Of a stretch of DNA of 64,000 nt, positions 8,901 to 17,084 are shown one piece after another. Within the stretch, counting starts at the first letter, position 1, and the number at the start of each line of letters is the position of its first letter. Position numbers and translations under genes: made by a program. Source of the DNA: an uncultured Microbacterium sp. (lineage in GTDB: Bacteria > Actinomycetota > Actinomycetes > Actinomycetales > Microbacteriaceae); assembly GCF_947489255.1 (NCBI RefSeq), contig NZ_CANLCY010000002.1:124001-188000 (forward strand). Reading direction: 5' to 3'. A model generated the notes under the pieces. It worked only from the letters and a program-made list of their open reading frames with translations, made no database searches and had not been told where the DNA came from.

Positions 8901-9074
8901 ACGCAGAAGCCCTTCGACGACGAGCAGCGCGCGGCCTTCGTCGCGCGGGTGCGGGGAGCGGTCGACATCATGCGCGGCACGTCGTTCGCCGCCCCCTACG
9001 AGGTGCACTGCCGTGACGAGTTCTCGTACGGCCTGTGCCGCATTCACACGGTGTCGGCGGTGAGCGCGTCATGA
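5931..9074 (+). CDS. adnA: Helicase-nuclease subunit AdnA
   Basis: 1047 residues: an N-terminal UvrD-like motor and a C-terminal PD-(D/E)XK nuclease. Seen: Walker A GAPGSGKTTTLL (about 39-50), a Walker B variant ILVDDAQE (about 248-255) in place of the usual DE-x-QD, and the nuclease core GDIDRVEL ... VVIVDLKTGK (about 915-940). AdnAB resects double-strand breaks; in the mycobacterial enzyme AdnA cuts the 5' strand, carries an iron-sulfur cluster, and the AdnB motor dominates. Candidate ligands here are Cys about 802 (EEC) and the C-terminal Cys about 1027 and 1036 with adjacent His; I see only three cysteines there. The length matches mycobacterial AdnA. The stop overlaps the adnB start (ATGA), indicating translational coupling. 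Confidence 0.9.
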   Translation: MQSTDAAAPGAVRERGGLDADQRVVVAWPADASGVVVGAPGSGKTTTLLSRVRELVASGVDPDDLLVLTPTRPAATALRDPLALAVDRATSGALARSVASFAFHLVRGAEVRRGAEPPQLLTGGDEDQIIRDLLEGDALDELEGASRWPDWLGPTIRATRGFRGDLRAFLAECTELGVASSDLTRLAERHDLPVWASLASFADEYRAVRAAMRGAHRDAADLAREAVSVLDAARSERDLLGRFSSLRCILVDDAQELTAGGIDLLRACRGLGIGVVAFGDPDVGSGAFRGATPENFARLARELGATAALGTPHRGTPEQIDLVRQVASRIGAAGVVAHRRAPEGAPAQGSVRTYLLRSPAEEADAIARLLRERHVLDGVPWSSCAVIAHDSRQVATLEAELAAREVPARASGPGLALGVQRPVRDLVRLVELGAKDPDEWVADDVIDALRGTFGGFDAIELRRLRTALRHDEVAAGGTRAATDLLVSGVRFPLELAAIDSREARRAIRLGETLGALRSQALRQATAHELLWTAWERSALARTWREAARGHGAVAEQADRDLDAVVALFQAAKRFTEREPDGEASVFLRSVLDSDVAEDRIEQPAVVDTVRVLTPAAAAGTAFDTVVIAGVQDGVWPNTRLRGGLLETWRLADAVQNPDLPAAGMLDRRRAAMHDELRLFVRAISRADALLIVTAVDDDDTGPSVLFEMLPTPEPAAAIPEHPLSLRGLVARHRRSLTAARVPAGERAHAAAQLAILAGAGVAGAAVEEWYGVAPPSSTAPLRDLDREDVRVSPSRLHALEECQLDWVIADLGGDRGGTTAGIGTIIHAALETAASSSEDDLWAVVDERWGELVFDAPWRDRAERTRARDLVRRLAAYLRRFDDAGGRLIGAERHFEVPIPIPDAGEHGAVLSGDIDRVELTPSGEVVIVDLKTGKSEPQTDAKVADNPQLAAYQLAFSSGAIEQVAGLASGGAKLLVLRPTAATKDYAEPTQKPFDDEQRAAFVARVRGAVDIMRGTSFAAPYEVHCRDEFSYGLCRIHTVSAVSAS

Positions 9075-12000
9075 GCGAGATGCTGTCTGCGGCGACCATC
9101 GCCGCCGCCCTCGGGCAGTTCCCTCCCACCGCCGAACAGACCGCCGTCATCGAGGCGCCGCTCGCGCCCGCCCTCGTCGTCGCGGGCGCCGGCAGCGGCA
9201 AGACCGAGACGATGGCCGGTCGGGTGGTGTGGCTCGTCGCGAACGCCCTGGTGCGCCGCGACGAGGTGCTGGGCCTCACCTTCACGCGCAAAGCCGCGGG
9301 GGAGTTGGCCGAGCGCATCCAGCGCCGACTGCAGCGCCTGTCGGAGTTCGAGGCGCGCGGGCTCCTGCCCTTCCTGCCGCGTCTGCACGCGGCCGGTCGC
9401 CTCGCGGTCTTCGCGGAACTCGCCGGTGTCGAGGGCGCGCGAGGCGACGCGGCACGCCGCGAGGCGCTCGATGCGCTGGTGGCGGAGACCGGCGCCGAGG
9501 TGCCGGGTACGCGCGACGACGACCAGCTCCTGCACCGACCGACGGTGTCGACGTACAACAGCTTCGCCGACTCGATCGTGCGCGAGCACGGCCTGCGGAT
9601 CGGTCGGGATGCCGAGGCCGCGGTGCTGTCGGAGTCGGCCGCGTGGCTGCTCATGCGGCGCGTGGTGTTCGCCTCCGACGATCCGCGCCTCGAGGAGCGT
9701 CAGGAGTCGCCCCGCACGCTGATCGACGCCGCGTTGCGCATCGCACGCGATGGCGTCGACAACCTCGTCGATCTTGACGAGCTCGCCGCATTCCCCGAGC
9801 AGTTCGGACGCATCGTGGAGCGGCCCTCGACGTCCGCACGGGTGAGCGTCTACAAAGAGGTCGGCGAGGCCGCGGCGAAGGTCTCGGCGCTGTCGCTGCT
9901 GGCGACGCTCGCCGCCGCCTACGACCGCGAGAAGGCCCGCCTCGGGGTGATGGACTTCGCCGACCAGGTGGCCGGTGCCCTGCGCATCGCGCGGGAGCAT
10001 CCGGCCGTCGTCGCCGAGCTGCGCGCCCGCTACCGCGTGGTGCTGCTCGACGAGTACCAGGACACCTCCGTCGTGCAGACCGACCTGCTGGCGACGCTGT
10101 TCGGCGGCACGGGCGTGATGGCGGTGGGCGATCCCCACCAGGCCATCTACGCGTGGCGCGGAGCGAGCGCGGGCAACCTGGGCGGATTTCCCGAGGCGTT
10201 CGCGCCCGGCGCCGAGTGTCAGCGCTTCGCTCTGCTGACGAGCTGGCGCAACAGCGCGCAGGTGCTCACCGCGGCGAACGCGGTACTCGCCCCTCTGGCG
10301 CCCCGGGCGGCGGTGGCGGTCGAGGAGCTGCGTTCCCGGCCGGGAGCGCCGGAGGGACTCGTCGAGACGGTCTTCGAGAACGACCTCGACGCGGAGGCCG
10401 ACCGGGTGGCGGCGTGGTTCGTCGGCGTCCGTGCCGCCCGTGCCGCTCACGGGCGCTCCACGACCGGGGCGCTGCTCTTCCGCAGCAAGAAGCACATGGT
10501 GCGTTTCGGTGACGCCCTCGGACGACGCGGGATCCCGCACCGCATCCTCGGACTCGGCGGCCTCCTCACCACGCCCGAGGTGGTCGACGTGGTGTCCGTC
10601 CTCCGGGTGATCAGCGACCCCGAAGCGGGCTCGGCGCTGATCCGCTTGCTCTCCGGCCCGCGATGGGCGGTGGGTCTCGCCGATCTCCGTGCGCTGGCCC
10701 AGGTGGCCCGGCGACTGGCCACGCACGACGTGGCTCTGCAGCCGTTGGCCCCCGACGTCGTCGATCGACTGCGGTCGACGCCGGGCGCCGACCGCGCCTC
10801 GCTCGTCGATGCGCTCGATTTCGTCACGCGACAGAGCGACACTCACAAGTGGCTGGCCGACATCACCCCCGACGGCCGCGCTCGGCTGCGCGAGGCGGGG
10901 GCGGTGTTCGCGGGGCTGCGCCGCAGCGTGGGCGCTCCGGTGCCCGAGCTCATCCGCTTGATCGAGACGGAGCTTCGGCTCGACATCGAGCTCGCGGCGA
11001 ACGAGGCACGCGGTCCCGCGCGCATCGCCTCGGCGCAGCTGCGGGCCTTCGTTGACGAGATCCGCGGGTTCCTGGCCGCCGACGAGTCCGGATCGGTGTC
11101 CAGCCTGCTCGCCTGGCTCGACCACGCCGAGCAGGCCGACGAGTTCGCTCCGCGGACCGAGCCGCCCGAAGACGACGTCGTGCAGCTGCTCACGATCCAC
11201 GGGTCGAAGGGCCTCGAGTGGGATGCCGTGGCCGTGGTGCGCCTCGTGACCGACGAGCTGCCCTCTCTCGCGCGCGACACCAAGGGGTGGCTGGGTTTCG
11301 GCATCCTGCCCTCGGAGTTCCGTGGCGACTCCGCCTGGCTGCCGGTGTTCGCGTGGCGCGGCGCCGAGACGCAGCAGGACCTGAAGGCCGCGATCGACGC
11401 CTTCGTCGCCGACAATCGCGCGCGCCAGCTCGACGAGGACCGTCGCCTGGCGTATGTCGCGTTCACCCGGGCTCGCGACCATCTGCTGCTGTCGGGGTCG
11501 AGCTGGTCGGGAACGAAGCGGCCCCGACGTCCGAGCGTCTTCCTCGACGAGGCCGTTGAGGCTCTCGGCATCGACCTGGTGATCGATGAGCCGGGCGACG
11601 ATCCCTACGACGGCGAACGGCGGCTGCTGCACTGGCCGCTCGATCCGCTGGGCTCACGCCGCACGGCGGTCGCGGCCGCCGTGACGCAGGCGCAGGCGGC
11701 CAGGGCGCAGCCTGCGGCCGACGCGGACCCCGACCTCGAGCTGCTGCTGGCCGAGCGGGCCGATCGGCTGCGCCCGGCGCACGCGCCGGCCCCCACGCGC
11801 ATCCCGGCATCGAAGTTCAAGGACTTCATCGCCGATTACGGGGGCGCCGTCGAAGACCTGCGTCGCCCGATGCCGGAGCGTCCCTATCGTCAGACACGCC
11901 TCGGCACGCTGTTCCACGCGTGGGTCGAACAGCGCTCGGGACTCGTCGGATCGGGGATCGGTCTCGACGACGACGCGCTCTGGGACGACGATGAGGCGGG

Positions 12001-12358
12001 CGCGTCGACCGCCGACGCCGCGGAGCTGCAGCGCCTGCGCGACTGCTTCGAGCGATCGGAATGGGCGCCGCTGCGGCCGCTCGAGGTCGAAACCGAGATC
12101 GATTTCGTCACCCGACGGCTCGACGGGCGCGATCACGTCGTCATCTGCAAGCTGGATGCCGTGTACCGACGCGGCGACCGGTACGAGATCGTCGACTGGA
12201 AGACGGGCCGCCCTCCCACGAGCGAGGCCGAGCGCCGCGCGCGCATGGTGCAGCTGGAGCTGTACCGGGAGGCGTACCACGCGAAGCACGGCATCGACCT
12301 CGACCGCATCGATGTCGCGCTCTTCTACGTCGGTGACGAGCTGGTGCTGCGCGGCTGA
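9071..12358 (+). CDS. adnB: Helicase-nuclease subunit AdnB
   Basis: 1095 residues, the same architecture as AdnA and the usual AdnB length. Walker A VVAGAGSGKTETM (about 37-49), motif Ia LGLTFTRKAAGEL, Walker B LLDEYQDTS (about 324-332), motif III GDPHQAIYAWRG, motif V LLTIHGSKGLEWD and motif VI YVAFTRARDHL are all intact, so this is the active lead motor. The nuclease domain shows KLDAVYRRGDRYEIVDWKTG (about 1028-1046) and MVQLELYREAY. It translocates on the 3' strand during break resection before RecA loading. The ATG overlaps the adnA stop by 4 bp. Downstream nudC and uvrD2 follow in the order known from M. tuberculosis Rv3202c-Rv3198c. Confidence 0.93.
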   Translation: MSEMLSAATIAAALGQFPPTAEQTAVIEAPLAPALVVAGAGSGKTETMAGRVVWLVANALVRRDEVLGLTFTRKAAGELAERIQRRLQRLSEFEARGLLPFLPRLHAAGRLAVFAELAGVEGARGDAARREALDALVAETGAEVPGTRDDDQLLHRPTVSTYNSFADSIVREHGLRIGRDAEAAVLSESAAWLLMRRVVFASDDPRLEERQESPRTLIDAALRIARDGVDNLVDLDELAAFPEQFGRIVERPSTSARVSVYKEVGEAAAKVSALSLLATLAAAYDREKARLGVMDFADQVAGALRIAREHPAVVAELRARYRVVLLDEYQDTSVVQTDLLATLFGGTGVMAVGDPHQAIYAWRGASAGNLGGFPEAFAPGAECQRFALLTSWRNSAQVLTAANAVLAPLAPRAAVAVEELRSRPGAPEGLVETVFENDLDAEADRVAAWFVGVRAARAAHGRSTTGALLFRSKKHMVRFGDALGRRGIPHRILGLGGLLTTPEVVDVVSVLRVISDPEAGSALIRLLSGPRWAVGLADLRALAQVARRLATHDVALQPLAPDVVDRLRSTPGADRASLVDALDFVTRQSDTHKWLADITPDGRARLREAGAVFAGLRRSVGAPVPELIRLIETELRLDIELAANEARGPARIASAQLRAFVDEIRGFLAADESGSVSSLLAWLDHAEQADEFAPRTEPPEDDVVQLLTIHGSKGLEWDAVAVVRLVTDELPSLARDTKGWLGFGILPSEFRGDSAWLPVFAWRGAETQQDLKAAIDAFVADNRARQLDEDRRLAYVAFTRARDHLLLSGSSWSGTKRPRRPSVFLDEAVEALGIDLVIDEPGDDPYDGERRLLHWPLDPLGSRRTAVAAAVTQAQAARAQPAADADPDLELLLAERADRLRPAHAPAPTRIPASKFKDFIADYGGAVEDLRRPMPERPYRQTRLGTLFHAWVEQRSGLVGSGIGLDDDALWDDDEAGASTADAAELQRLRDCFERSEWAPLRPLEVETEIDFVTRRLDGRDHVVICKLDAVYRRGDRYEIVDWKTGRPPTSEAERRARMVQLELYREAYHAKHGIDLDRIDVALFYVGDELVLRG

Positions 12359-12728
12359 CTCGAGGTCGCCGCGTGGACGGGTCGCGGATGTCGGCGTGGG
12401 TGCGGCAGGACGTGCGCGCGACCGGTTCGGGGCCTGATTCTCTCTTCGGGGCGTATGTCTTGCGCCCCAAGGGGAGATACGCGCCCCGAAACGAGATCCG
12501 CGCACGCCGGTGAGCTGCGCGCCCGCCGGTGAGCTGCGCGTACGCCGGTGAGCTGCGCGTGCGCCGGTAGGCTGCGCGCCCGCCGGTGAGCTGCGCCCCC
12601 GAGGTGAGCCGCGCGCCCCCGGGTGATGAGATGCGCGCCTCGAGGTGAGGTGCGCGCCTTGAGGAGTTATAGGCGTCCCAGGGCGAGATCCGCGCCTCGA
12701 ACCGCCGGGGTGAGGTTCGGCTTCCGCC
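12359..12728. repeat. Degenerate 19-bp tandem repeat region downstream of adnB
   Basis: This 370-bp gap between convergent genes holds no credible ORF. From about 12498 to 12680 it contains about nine degenerate units of roughly 19 bp. The consensus is CGCGYNCGCC followed by GGTGAGCTG; the first five copies are nearly identical and later ones decay (for example CGAGGTGAGGTG). The preceding bases carry related GCGCCCC-GAGATNCGC phrases. No transcription terminator is obvious. Confidence 0.75.
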
Positions 12729-14303
12729 TCAGGCGTTGTCGCCCGCCACGCCCCAACGGCGCAGCGCCGCGCGGCTCGCGCGCGCGGCGTCTTCCTCGTC
12801 GTCGACCGCCGAGTCGCCGTGCGCCGAGTCGCCTTGCGGCGAGTCGCCGATCGACGACCCGTGGACCGGCGCGCCGCTGACCGGTGCGCCGCTCACCGGC
12901 GAGTCGCGGACCGGCGAGTCGCGGACCGGCGAGTCGCGGAAGGACGATCCGCCGAACGACGGGCCCTGCGCGCCGGACGGTTCCGAGCGCTCGCGATTCA
13001 CGGGCTCCGCGTCGGACGAGCCCCACGACGCGTCCGTCTCCGTCTCGCCGCGCGACTGCGGAGCGCGGGCGACGTCGTCATCCCACCCGTCGAGGTCGAT
13101 CGGCGCGGTCTCCTCGGGGTCGACGTCGTCGCGCGCGGGCAGGTCGTCGACGTGGATGGCGCCGGTCTCGGCATCCGGTCCGGGGGATTCGAGCGCCTCC
13201 GCGAGTGCTTCGGCCGCAGCCACGCGATCGCGCTCCGCGGAGAGGTAGAGCGACAGGGCCTCGGGGTCGTAGGCGTCGGTCTGCATCGACGTGTCGACGA
13301 CGGCGGGGGCGACGACGGGCGGGACGGATTCGACGAGGGCCAGGGCGTCGTCGATGTCGCTGCGCGAGTCGGGCACGATGTGGTCGCCGCGCACGCCGTC
13401 CGCCAGGGCGTCGAGAAGGGCGACCGCGTCGGCGACGACCTCGCTCTCACCGGCGTCGTGACCGTGGACGAGCCAGCGGGCGAATTCGAGCTCCGCGTAC
13501 AGGCGGGCGCGTTCGCGCAGCAGCGGGTCGGGGGAGCGTTCGCCGGCGGCGGCGTACCCCGCGTGAACGTCGTCGGCCGCCAGCGGCGCCGAGGCCAGCC
13601 AGCGGAGGTCGACGGCGGGGTCGCCGACGCTGAGCCCCGCCCATTCCAGGATGCCGATCACGTGCGGCACGCTGTGCTCGTCGTCCGCGAGCACGACGGA
13701 GGAGCTCGTCGCCCCGCCGAGGATGACGGCGGACTCGAAACGCCAGAGGTCGTCGACCTCGACCGCACGCCGCCAGCGCATCATGAGATCGTCGCCGACC
13801 CGGCCGGTGGCGTCGGCGCGGTCGAGGAGGCGCGTGACGTCGTCGCGCACCTGCTCGGAGGAGCGTACGGGGAGACCGTCGGTGCGCACGATCGATACGG
13901 GGAGCGCGTGCACCGCGGCCAGCGCCGCACCGATCGCGGGGGCGTAGCCCGGGCCCTTGGGCAGGTGCGCGGGGTCGATGCGGTACCCGTCGATGTGATC
14001 GACGACGAGGACGCGTTGGATGCCGGAACCGGCCTCGCCGAGCACCTCCGGCACCGCGAAGGGCAGCAGGGCCCGCACACCCGCGGTGAGCGCGTGGAGC
14101 GCTCGGGCCTCGGCGGCGAGATCGGCCGAGGCTTCCTCACTCGCCGGCATGCGCACGACGACCTCGCGTCCGTCGTCGGTTCGAGCGAGGGCGGAATCGA
14201 AGCGTCCACCGGTGTTCTCCGTCAGCACGCTGACGTTGGTGATGGCGGTGCGCGGCAGGGCCGCCGTCGCCGACGCGGCTAAAATGAGGGGCGAGCGTGC
14301 CAT
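12729..14303 (-). CDS. Phosphotransferase (APH)-fold protein with degenerate active site and repetitive tail
   Basis: 524 residues. Residues 1-300 follow the aminoglycoside/choline kinase fold (GRFDSALARTDDGREVVVRMP; EARALHAL; VLVVDHIDGYRI; IGILEWAGLSVGDPAVDLRWLA). Where active members have HGD-x4-N, this protein has LGGATSSS, and the IDW metal site reads LEW, so kinase activity is doubtful. The C-terminal half is acidic and low in complexity, ending in repeats (RDSPVRDSPVRDSP, SGAPVSGAP). The gene sits between adnAB and nudC-uvrD2, converging on adnB, where mycobacteria have an unrelated gene. The ATG start is fixed by TACCCT 6 nt upstream. Do not read it as a drug-resistance kinase. Confidence 0.8.
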   Translation of the reverse strand: MARSPLILAASATAALPRTAITNVSVLTENTGGRFDSALARTDDGREVVVRMPASEEASADLAAEARALHALTAGVRALLPFAVPEVLGEAGSGIQRVLVVDHIDGYRIDPAHLPKGPGYAPAIGAALAAVHALPVSIVRTDGLPVRSSEQVRDDVTRLLDRADATGRVGDDLMMRWRRAVEVDDLWRFESAVILGGATSSSVVLADDEHSVPHVIGILEWAGLSVGDPAVDLRWLASAPLAADDVHAGYAAAGERSPDPLLRERARLYAELEFARWLVHGHDAGESEVVADAVALLDALADGVRGDHIVPDSRSDIDDALALVESVPPVVAPAVVDTSMQTDAYDPEALSLYLSAERDRVAAAEALAEALESPGPDAETGAIHVDDLPARDDVDPEETAPIDLDGWDDDVARAPQSRGETETDASWGSSDAEPVNRERSEPSGAQGPSFGGSSFRDSPVRDSPVRDSPVSGAPVSGAPVHGSSIGDSPQGDSAHGDSAVDDEEDAARASRAALRRWGVAGDNA

Positions 14304-14309
14304 GCCCCC

Positions 14310-14315
14310 AGGGTA
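14310..14315 (-). promoter_or_regulatory. -10 hexamer TACCCT, leaderless spacing (APH-fold gene)
   Basis: TACCCT on the minus strand, then exactly 6 nt to the ATG at 14303. Confidence 0.6.
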
Positions 14316-14412
14316 GGTCGGGCTTTCACCCGTCCGCCCGCGCCACGCCCTTCTGCGGTGAGGTCGGGCCGTTGATCCGTCCGTCCGCGTCCGCCCGTCA
14401 GAGAGGTGTCAG

Positions 14413-15336
14413 ATGCCGCATTCCGCGCCCGCCCCGGTCGAACCCCCGCTCCCGTTGCGCCTCGACCGCTCCGGCGCGGAGCGCGACGATGATCTCCTCG
14501 TCGAGCGCGTGCGCGCCGACGCCTCGACCCGTGTCCTGGTCGTGCGTCGCGACGCCGCACCGGTTCGCGCGGGTCGCCTCGTGCTCGTCGACGTGGGGCA
14601 CCTGGCATCCGGTTGGCCGGCCGTCCGCGAATGGGCGTTCCTCGGTCGAAGCGCCGACGGCGCGGCGATCCTGCTCGCGGTGGTGCCCGACGACGCACCC
14701 GACGACCTCGTTCCGGATGCCGAGTGGGCCGCACTGCGTGCGGCCGGGGGCGATCTGCCCGAATCGGAGGCGGAGGTCTTCACCACCGCCGTCGCTCTCG
14801 CGGGTTGGCTGCGTGACGCGCCGTTCTGCCCGGCATGCGGCTCGCGCACCGACCTCCGGCACGCGGGATGGTCACGGCATTGCCCGTCGTGCGGTCGCGA
14901 GCACTTCCCTCGCACCGACCCGGCGGTGATCGTGCTGGTGCAGTCGGCGGGATCGGACGATCGCATCCTTCTGGGGGCGAATGCCGCGTGGGGCGGCGAT
15001 CGGTACTCCTGCTTCGCGGGATTCGCCGAAGCCGGGGAATCGCTCGAAGACGCGGTGCGTCGCGAGGTCGGCGAAGAAGCCGGTGTGCGGCTCGACGGCA
15101 TCTCGTACCGCGGTTCGCAGGCGTGGCCGTACCCGCGTTCGCTGATGCTCGGCTTCCGCGCGCGCGTCGTCGCCGACGACGAGGCCCGCGCCGACGGCGA
15201 GGAGATCGTCGAGGTGCGCTGGTTCGACCGCGACGAGATCGGCGCGTCGCTGCGTGGCGAGGGGCCGGTGCAGCTGCCCGGGCCGGCATCCATCGCCCGC
15301 AGGTTGATCGACGACTGGTTCCGGGGCGTCGTATGA
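14413..15336 (+). CDS. nudC: NAD(+)/NADH diphosphatase NudC
   Basis: 307 residues. The family's zinc ribbon is complete: CPAC (about 138-141) and CPSC (about 157-160). It is followed by the Nudix box GFAEAGESLEDAVRREVGEE (about 202-221, fitting G-x5-E-x7-REUxEExGU) and the NudC-specific SQAWPYP (about 235-241; the usual form is SQPWPFP, so one Pro is Ala and one Phe is Tyr). NudC hydrolyses NADH to NMNH and AMP and can remove NAD caps from RNA. A strong AGAGGTG ribosome-binding site precedes the ATG. The stop overlaps the uvrD2 start (ATGA), so they are coupled, as in mycobacteria. Confidence 0.95.
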   Translation: MPHSAPAPVEPPLPLRLDRSGAERDDDLLVERVRADASTRVLVVRRDAAPVRAGRLVLVDVGHLASGWPAVREWAFLGRSADGAAILLAVVPDDAPDDLVPDAEWAALRAAGGDLPESEAEVFTTAVALAGWLRDAPFCPACGSRTDLRHAGWSRHCPSCGREHFPRTDPAVIVLVQSAGSDDRILLGANAAWGGDRYSCFAGFAEAGESLEDAVRREVGEEAGVRLDGISYRGSQAWPYPRSLMLGFRARVVADDEARADGEEIVEVRWFDRDEIGASLRGEGPVQLPGPASIARRLIDDWFRGVV

Positions 15337-17084
15337 CCGGGCCCCTCGACGGACTCGACGAGCACCAGCTCGAGGCGGCGCGCGCCCTGCGGGGGCCCGT
15401 CTGCGTGCTCGCGGGAGCCGGCACGGGCAAGACCCGCGTGATCACGCGGCGCATCGCGCACGGCGTCGACACGGGCGCCTATTCGCCGCAGCGAGTGATG
15501 GCGGTGACCTTCACCGCGAAAGCGGCGGGCGAGATGCGCGGCCGACTGCGCGCTCTCGGCGTGTCGGGGGTGTCGGCGCGCACGTTCCACGCCGCAGCCC
15601 TGGCCCAGGTCAACTTCTTCTGGCCGACGCTCGCGGGCGACCAGGCCCCCTCGATCATCGACAACAAGGTGCGGATGCTCGCGCACGCCGCCGATGGGGT
15701 GGGACTCGCGCCCGACACCTCGACCCTGCGCGACGTGGCGGCGTCGATCGAGTGGCGCAAGGTCACGCTGCGCTCGATCGAACAGTACGCGGCCGATCGT
15801 CCCGAGGGCGTCGGCCGACTCGGTGTCGACCAGGTGGTCGCGTTGCAGCGCGCCTACGAGAAGCTCAAGGACGAGCGTCGGCAGATGGACTTCGAAGACG
15901 TCCTGCTCACGTGCGCGGGCATGATCGAGGCGGAGCCGCGGGTCGCGGCGGCGGTGCGCGAGCAGTACCGGCATTTCACGGTCGACGAGTACCAGGACGT
16001 CTCGCCCCTGCAGAACCGTCTGCTCGAGCTGTGGCTCGGCGATCGGCGCGACCTGTGCGTCGTCGGCGACGCGAGTCAGACGGTCTATTCCTTCACCGGA
16101 GCCGACGCGCGCTACCTGCTCGAGTTCGAACGCACCCACGACGACGCGCGGGTGGTGCGCCTCGAGCGCAATTACCGCTCCGCCGCGCCCGTGCTGGCCG
16201 TCGCCAACGACCTCATGCGGGGCCGCGCGGGTGCCCTCGAGCTGGTCGCGGCCCGCGCCGACGAAGCGCCCGTGCCGACGGTGCGCGCGTTCGACGACGA
16301 CGAGGCCGAGGCCCAGGCCGTCGCGCGCTCGATCGCGGAGGCTCTGGCCCGCGGTGTCGATCCGCACGACGTCGCGGTGCTCTACCGCTCGCACGCGCAG
16401 TCCGCCGCGGTGCTGACGGCCCTCGCCGCGGTGGGGATCGCGGCCTCCGTGCTGGGGGGACGCAAGTTCTTCGACCTGCCGGAGGTGCGTCAGGCCCTCA
16501 TGGCGTTGCGGGCCGCCTCGGTGGCTCCGATGCAGACCGGGTTCCTCCCGACGGTGCGAGACGTGCTGCGCAGCGTGGGGCTCACCGATGATCCGCCGGA
16601 GGCGGGCGGTGCCCTGCGCGAGGCCTGGGAGGCGCGCGCGGCGCTGCTGCGCCTGGCCGAGGAGGCGCCGGAGGGCACCGACCTGCGCGGCTTCACCGAC
16701 GACCTGCAGGCACGCGCGCGCGACCAGCACGAGCCGACGACCCGCACGGTCACTCTGGCGACGCTGCACGCCGCGAAGGGTCTCGAATGGGACCACGTCT
16801 ACCTCATCGGTGTCAGCGAGGGGCTGCTGCCCATCTCGTACGCAAAGACGTTCGAGGCGGTCGACGAGGAACGTCGTCTCGCCTACGTCGGGGTCACGCG
16901 CGCGGCGCGGACGCTGTCGGTCAGCTGGGCTCGCGGCTTCGGGCGCATGGAGCGGTCGCCGTCGCGCTTCCTGCGGGAGATCGGCAGTGGCAGTCTGCAC
17001 TCGGTCGATGCAGCTCCCAGACCCGCGGGAACGAATCGACGTCGAGGCGCAGCGACCGCGTCGTCGCCCCGCTCGGCGCGCTGA
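15333..17084 (+). CDS. uvrD2: UvrD2-type superfamily I DNA helicase, short form
   Basis: 583 residues. Motifs: LAGAGTGKTRVITRRI (Walker A, about 27-42), VTFTAKAAGEM (Ia), FTVDEYQDVSPLQ (II, about 216-228), GDASQTVYSFTGAD (III), LERNYRS (IV), LATLHAAKGLEWDHV (V) and AYVGVTRAARTL (VI, about 516-527). It is a 3'-5' helicase coupled to nudC. Mycobacterial UvrD2 is about 700 residues with a C-terminal HRDC domain after a cysteine-rich linker; neither is present here, and the protein ends soon after motif VI in an Arg/Ala-rich tail. Its last 164 bp overlap the opposite-strand gene at 16921-17742. Confidence 0.9.
   Translation: MTGPLDGLDEHQLEAARALRGPVCVLAGAGTGKTRVITRRIAHGVDTGAYSPQRVMAVTFTAKAAGEMRGRLRALGVSGVSARTFHAAALAQVNFFWPTLAGDQAPSIIDNKVRMLAHAADGVGLAPDTSTLRDVAASIEWRKVTLRSIEQYAADRPEGVGRLGVDQVVALQRAYEKLKDERRQMDFEDVLLTCAGMIEAEPRVAAAVREQYRHFTVDEYQDVSPLQNRLLELWLGDRRDLCVVGDASQTVYSFTGADARYLLEFERTHDDARVVRLERNYRSAAPVLAVANDLMRGRAGALELVAARADEAPVPTVRAFDDDEAEAQAVARSIAEALARGVDPHDVAVLYRSHAQSAAVLTALAAVGIAASVLGGRKFFDLPEVRQALMALRAASVAPMQTGFLPTVRDVLRSVGLTDDPPEAGGALREAWEARAALLRLAEEAPEGTDLRGFTDDLQARARDQHEPTTRTVTLATLHAAKGLEWDHVYLIGVSEGLLPISYAKTFEAVDEERRLAYVGVTRAARTLSVSWARGFGRMERSPSRFLREIGSGSLHSVDAAPRPAGTNRRRGAATASSPRSAR

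Noticed and set aside
5769..11632. Two antisense open frames of 1092 and 862 codons opposite adnA and adnB
   Set aside because: They are the usual third-position shadow of very GC-rich genes: no domain, Arg/Gly/Ala-biased composition, and the sense frames have complete helicase and nuclease motifs.
12729..14303. Aminoglycoside resistance phosphotransferase
   Set aside because: The catalytic HGD and IDW motifs are missing and the context is chromosomal repair genes.
14409..17000. 863-codon antisense frame across nudC and uvrD2
   Set aside because: No recognisable domain; the sense genes overlap by ATGA and carry full motif sets.
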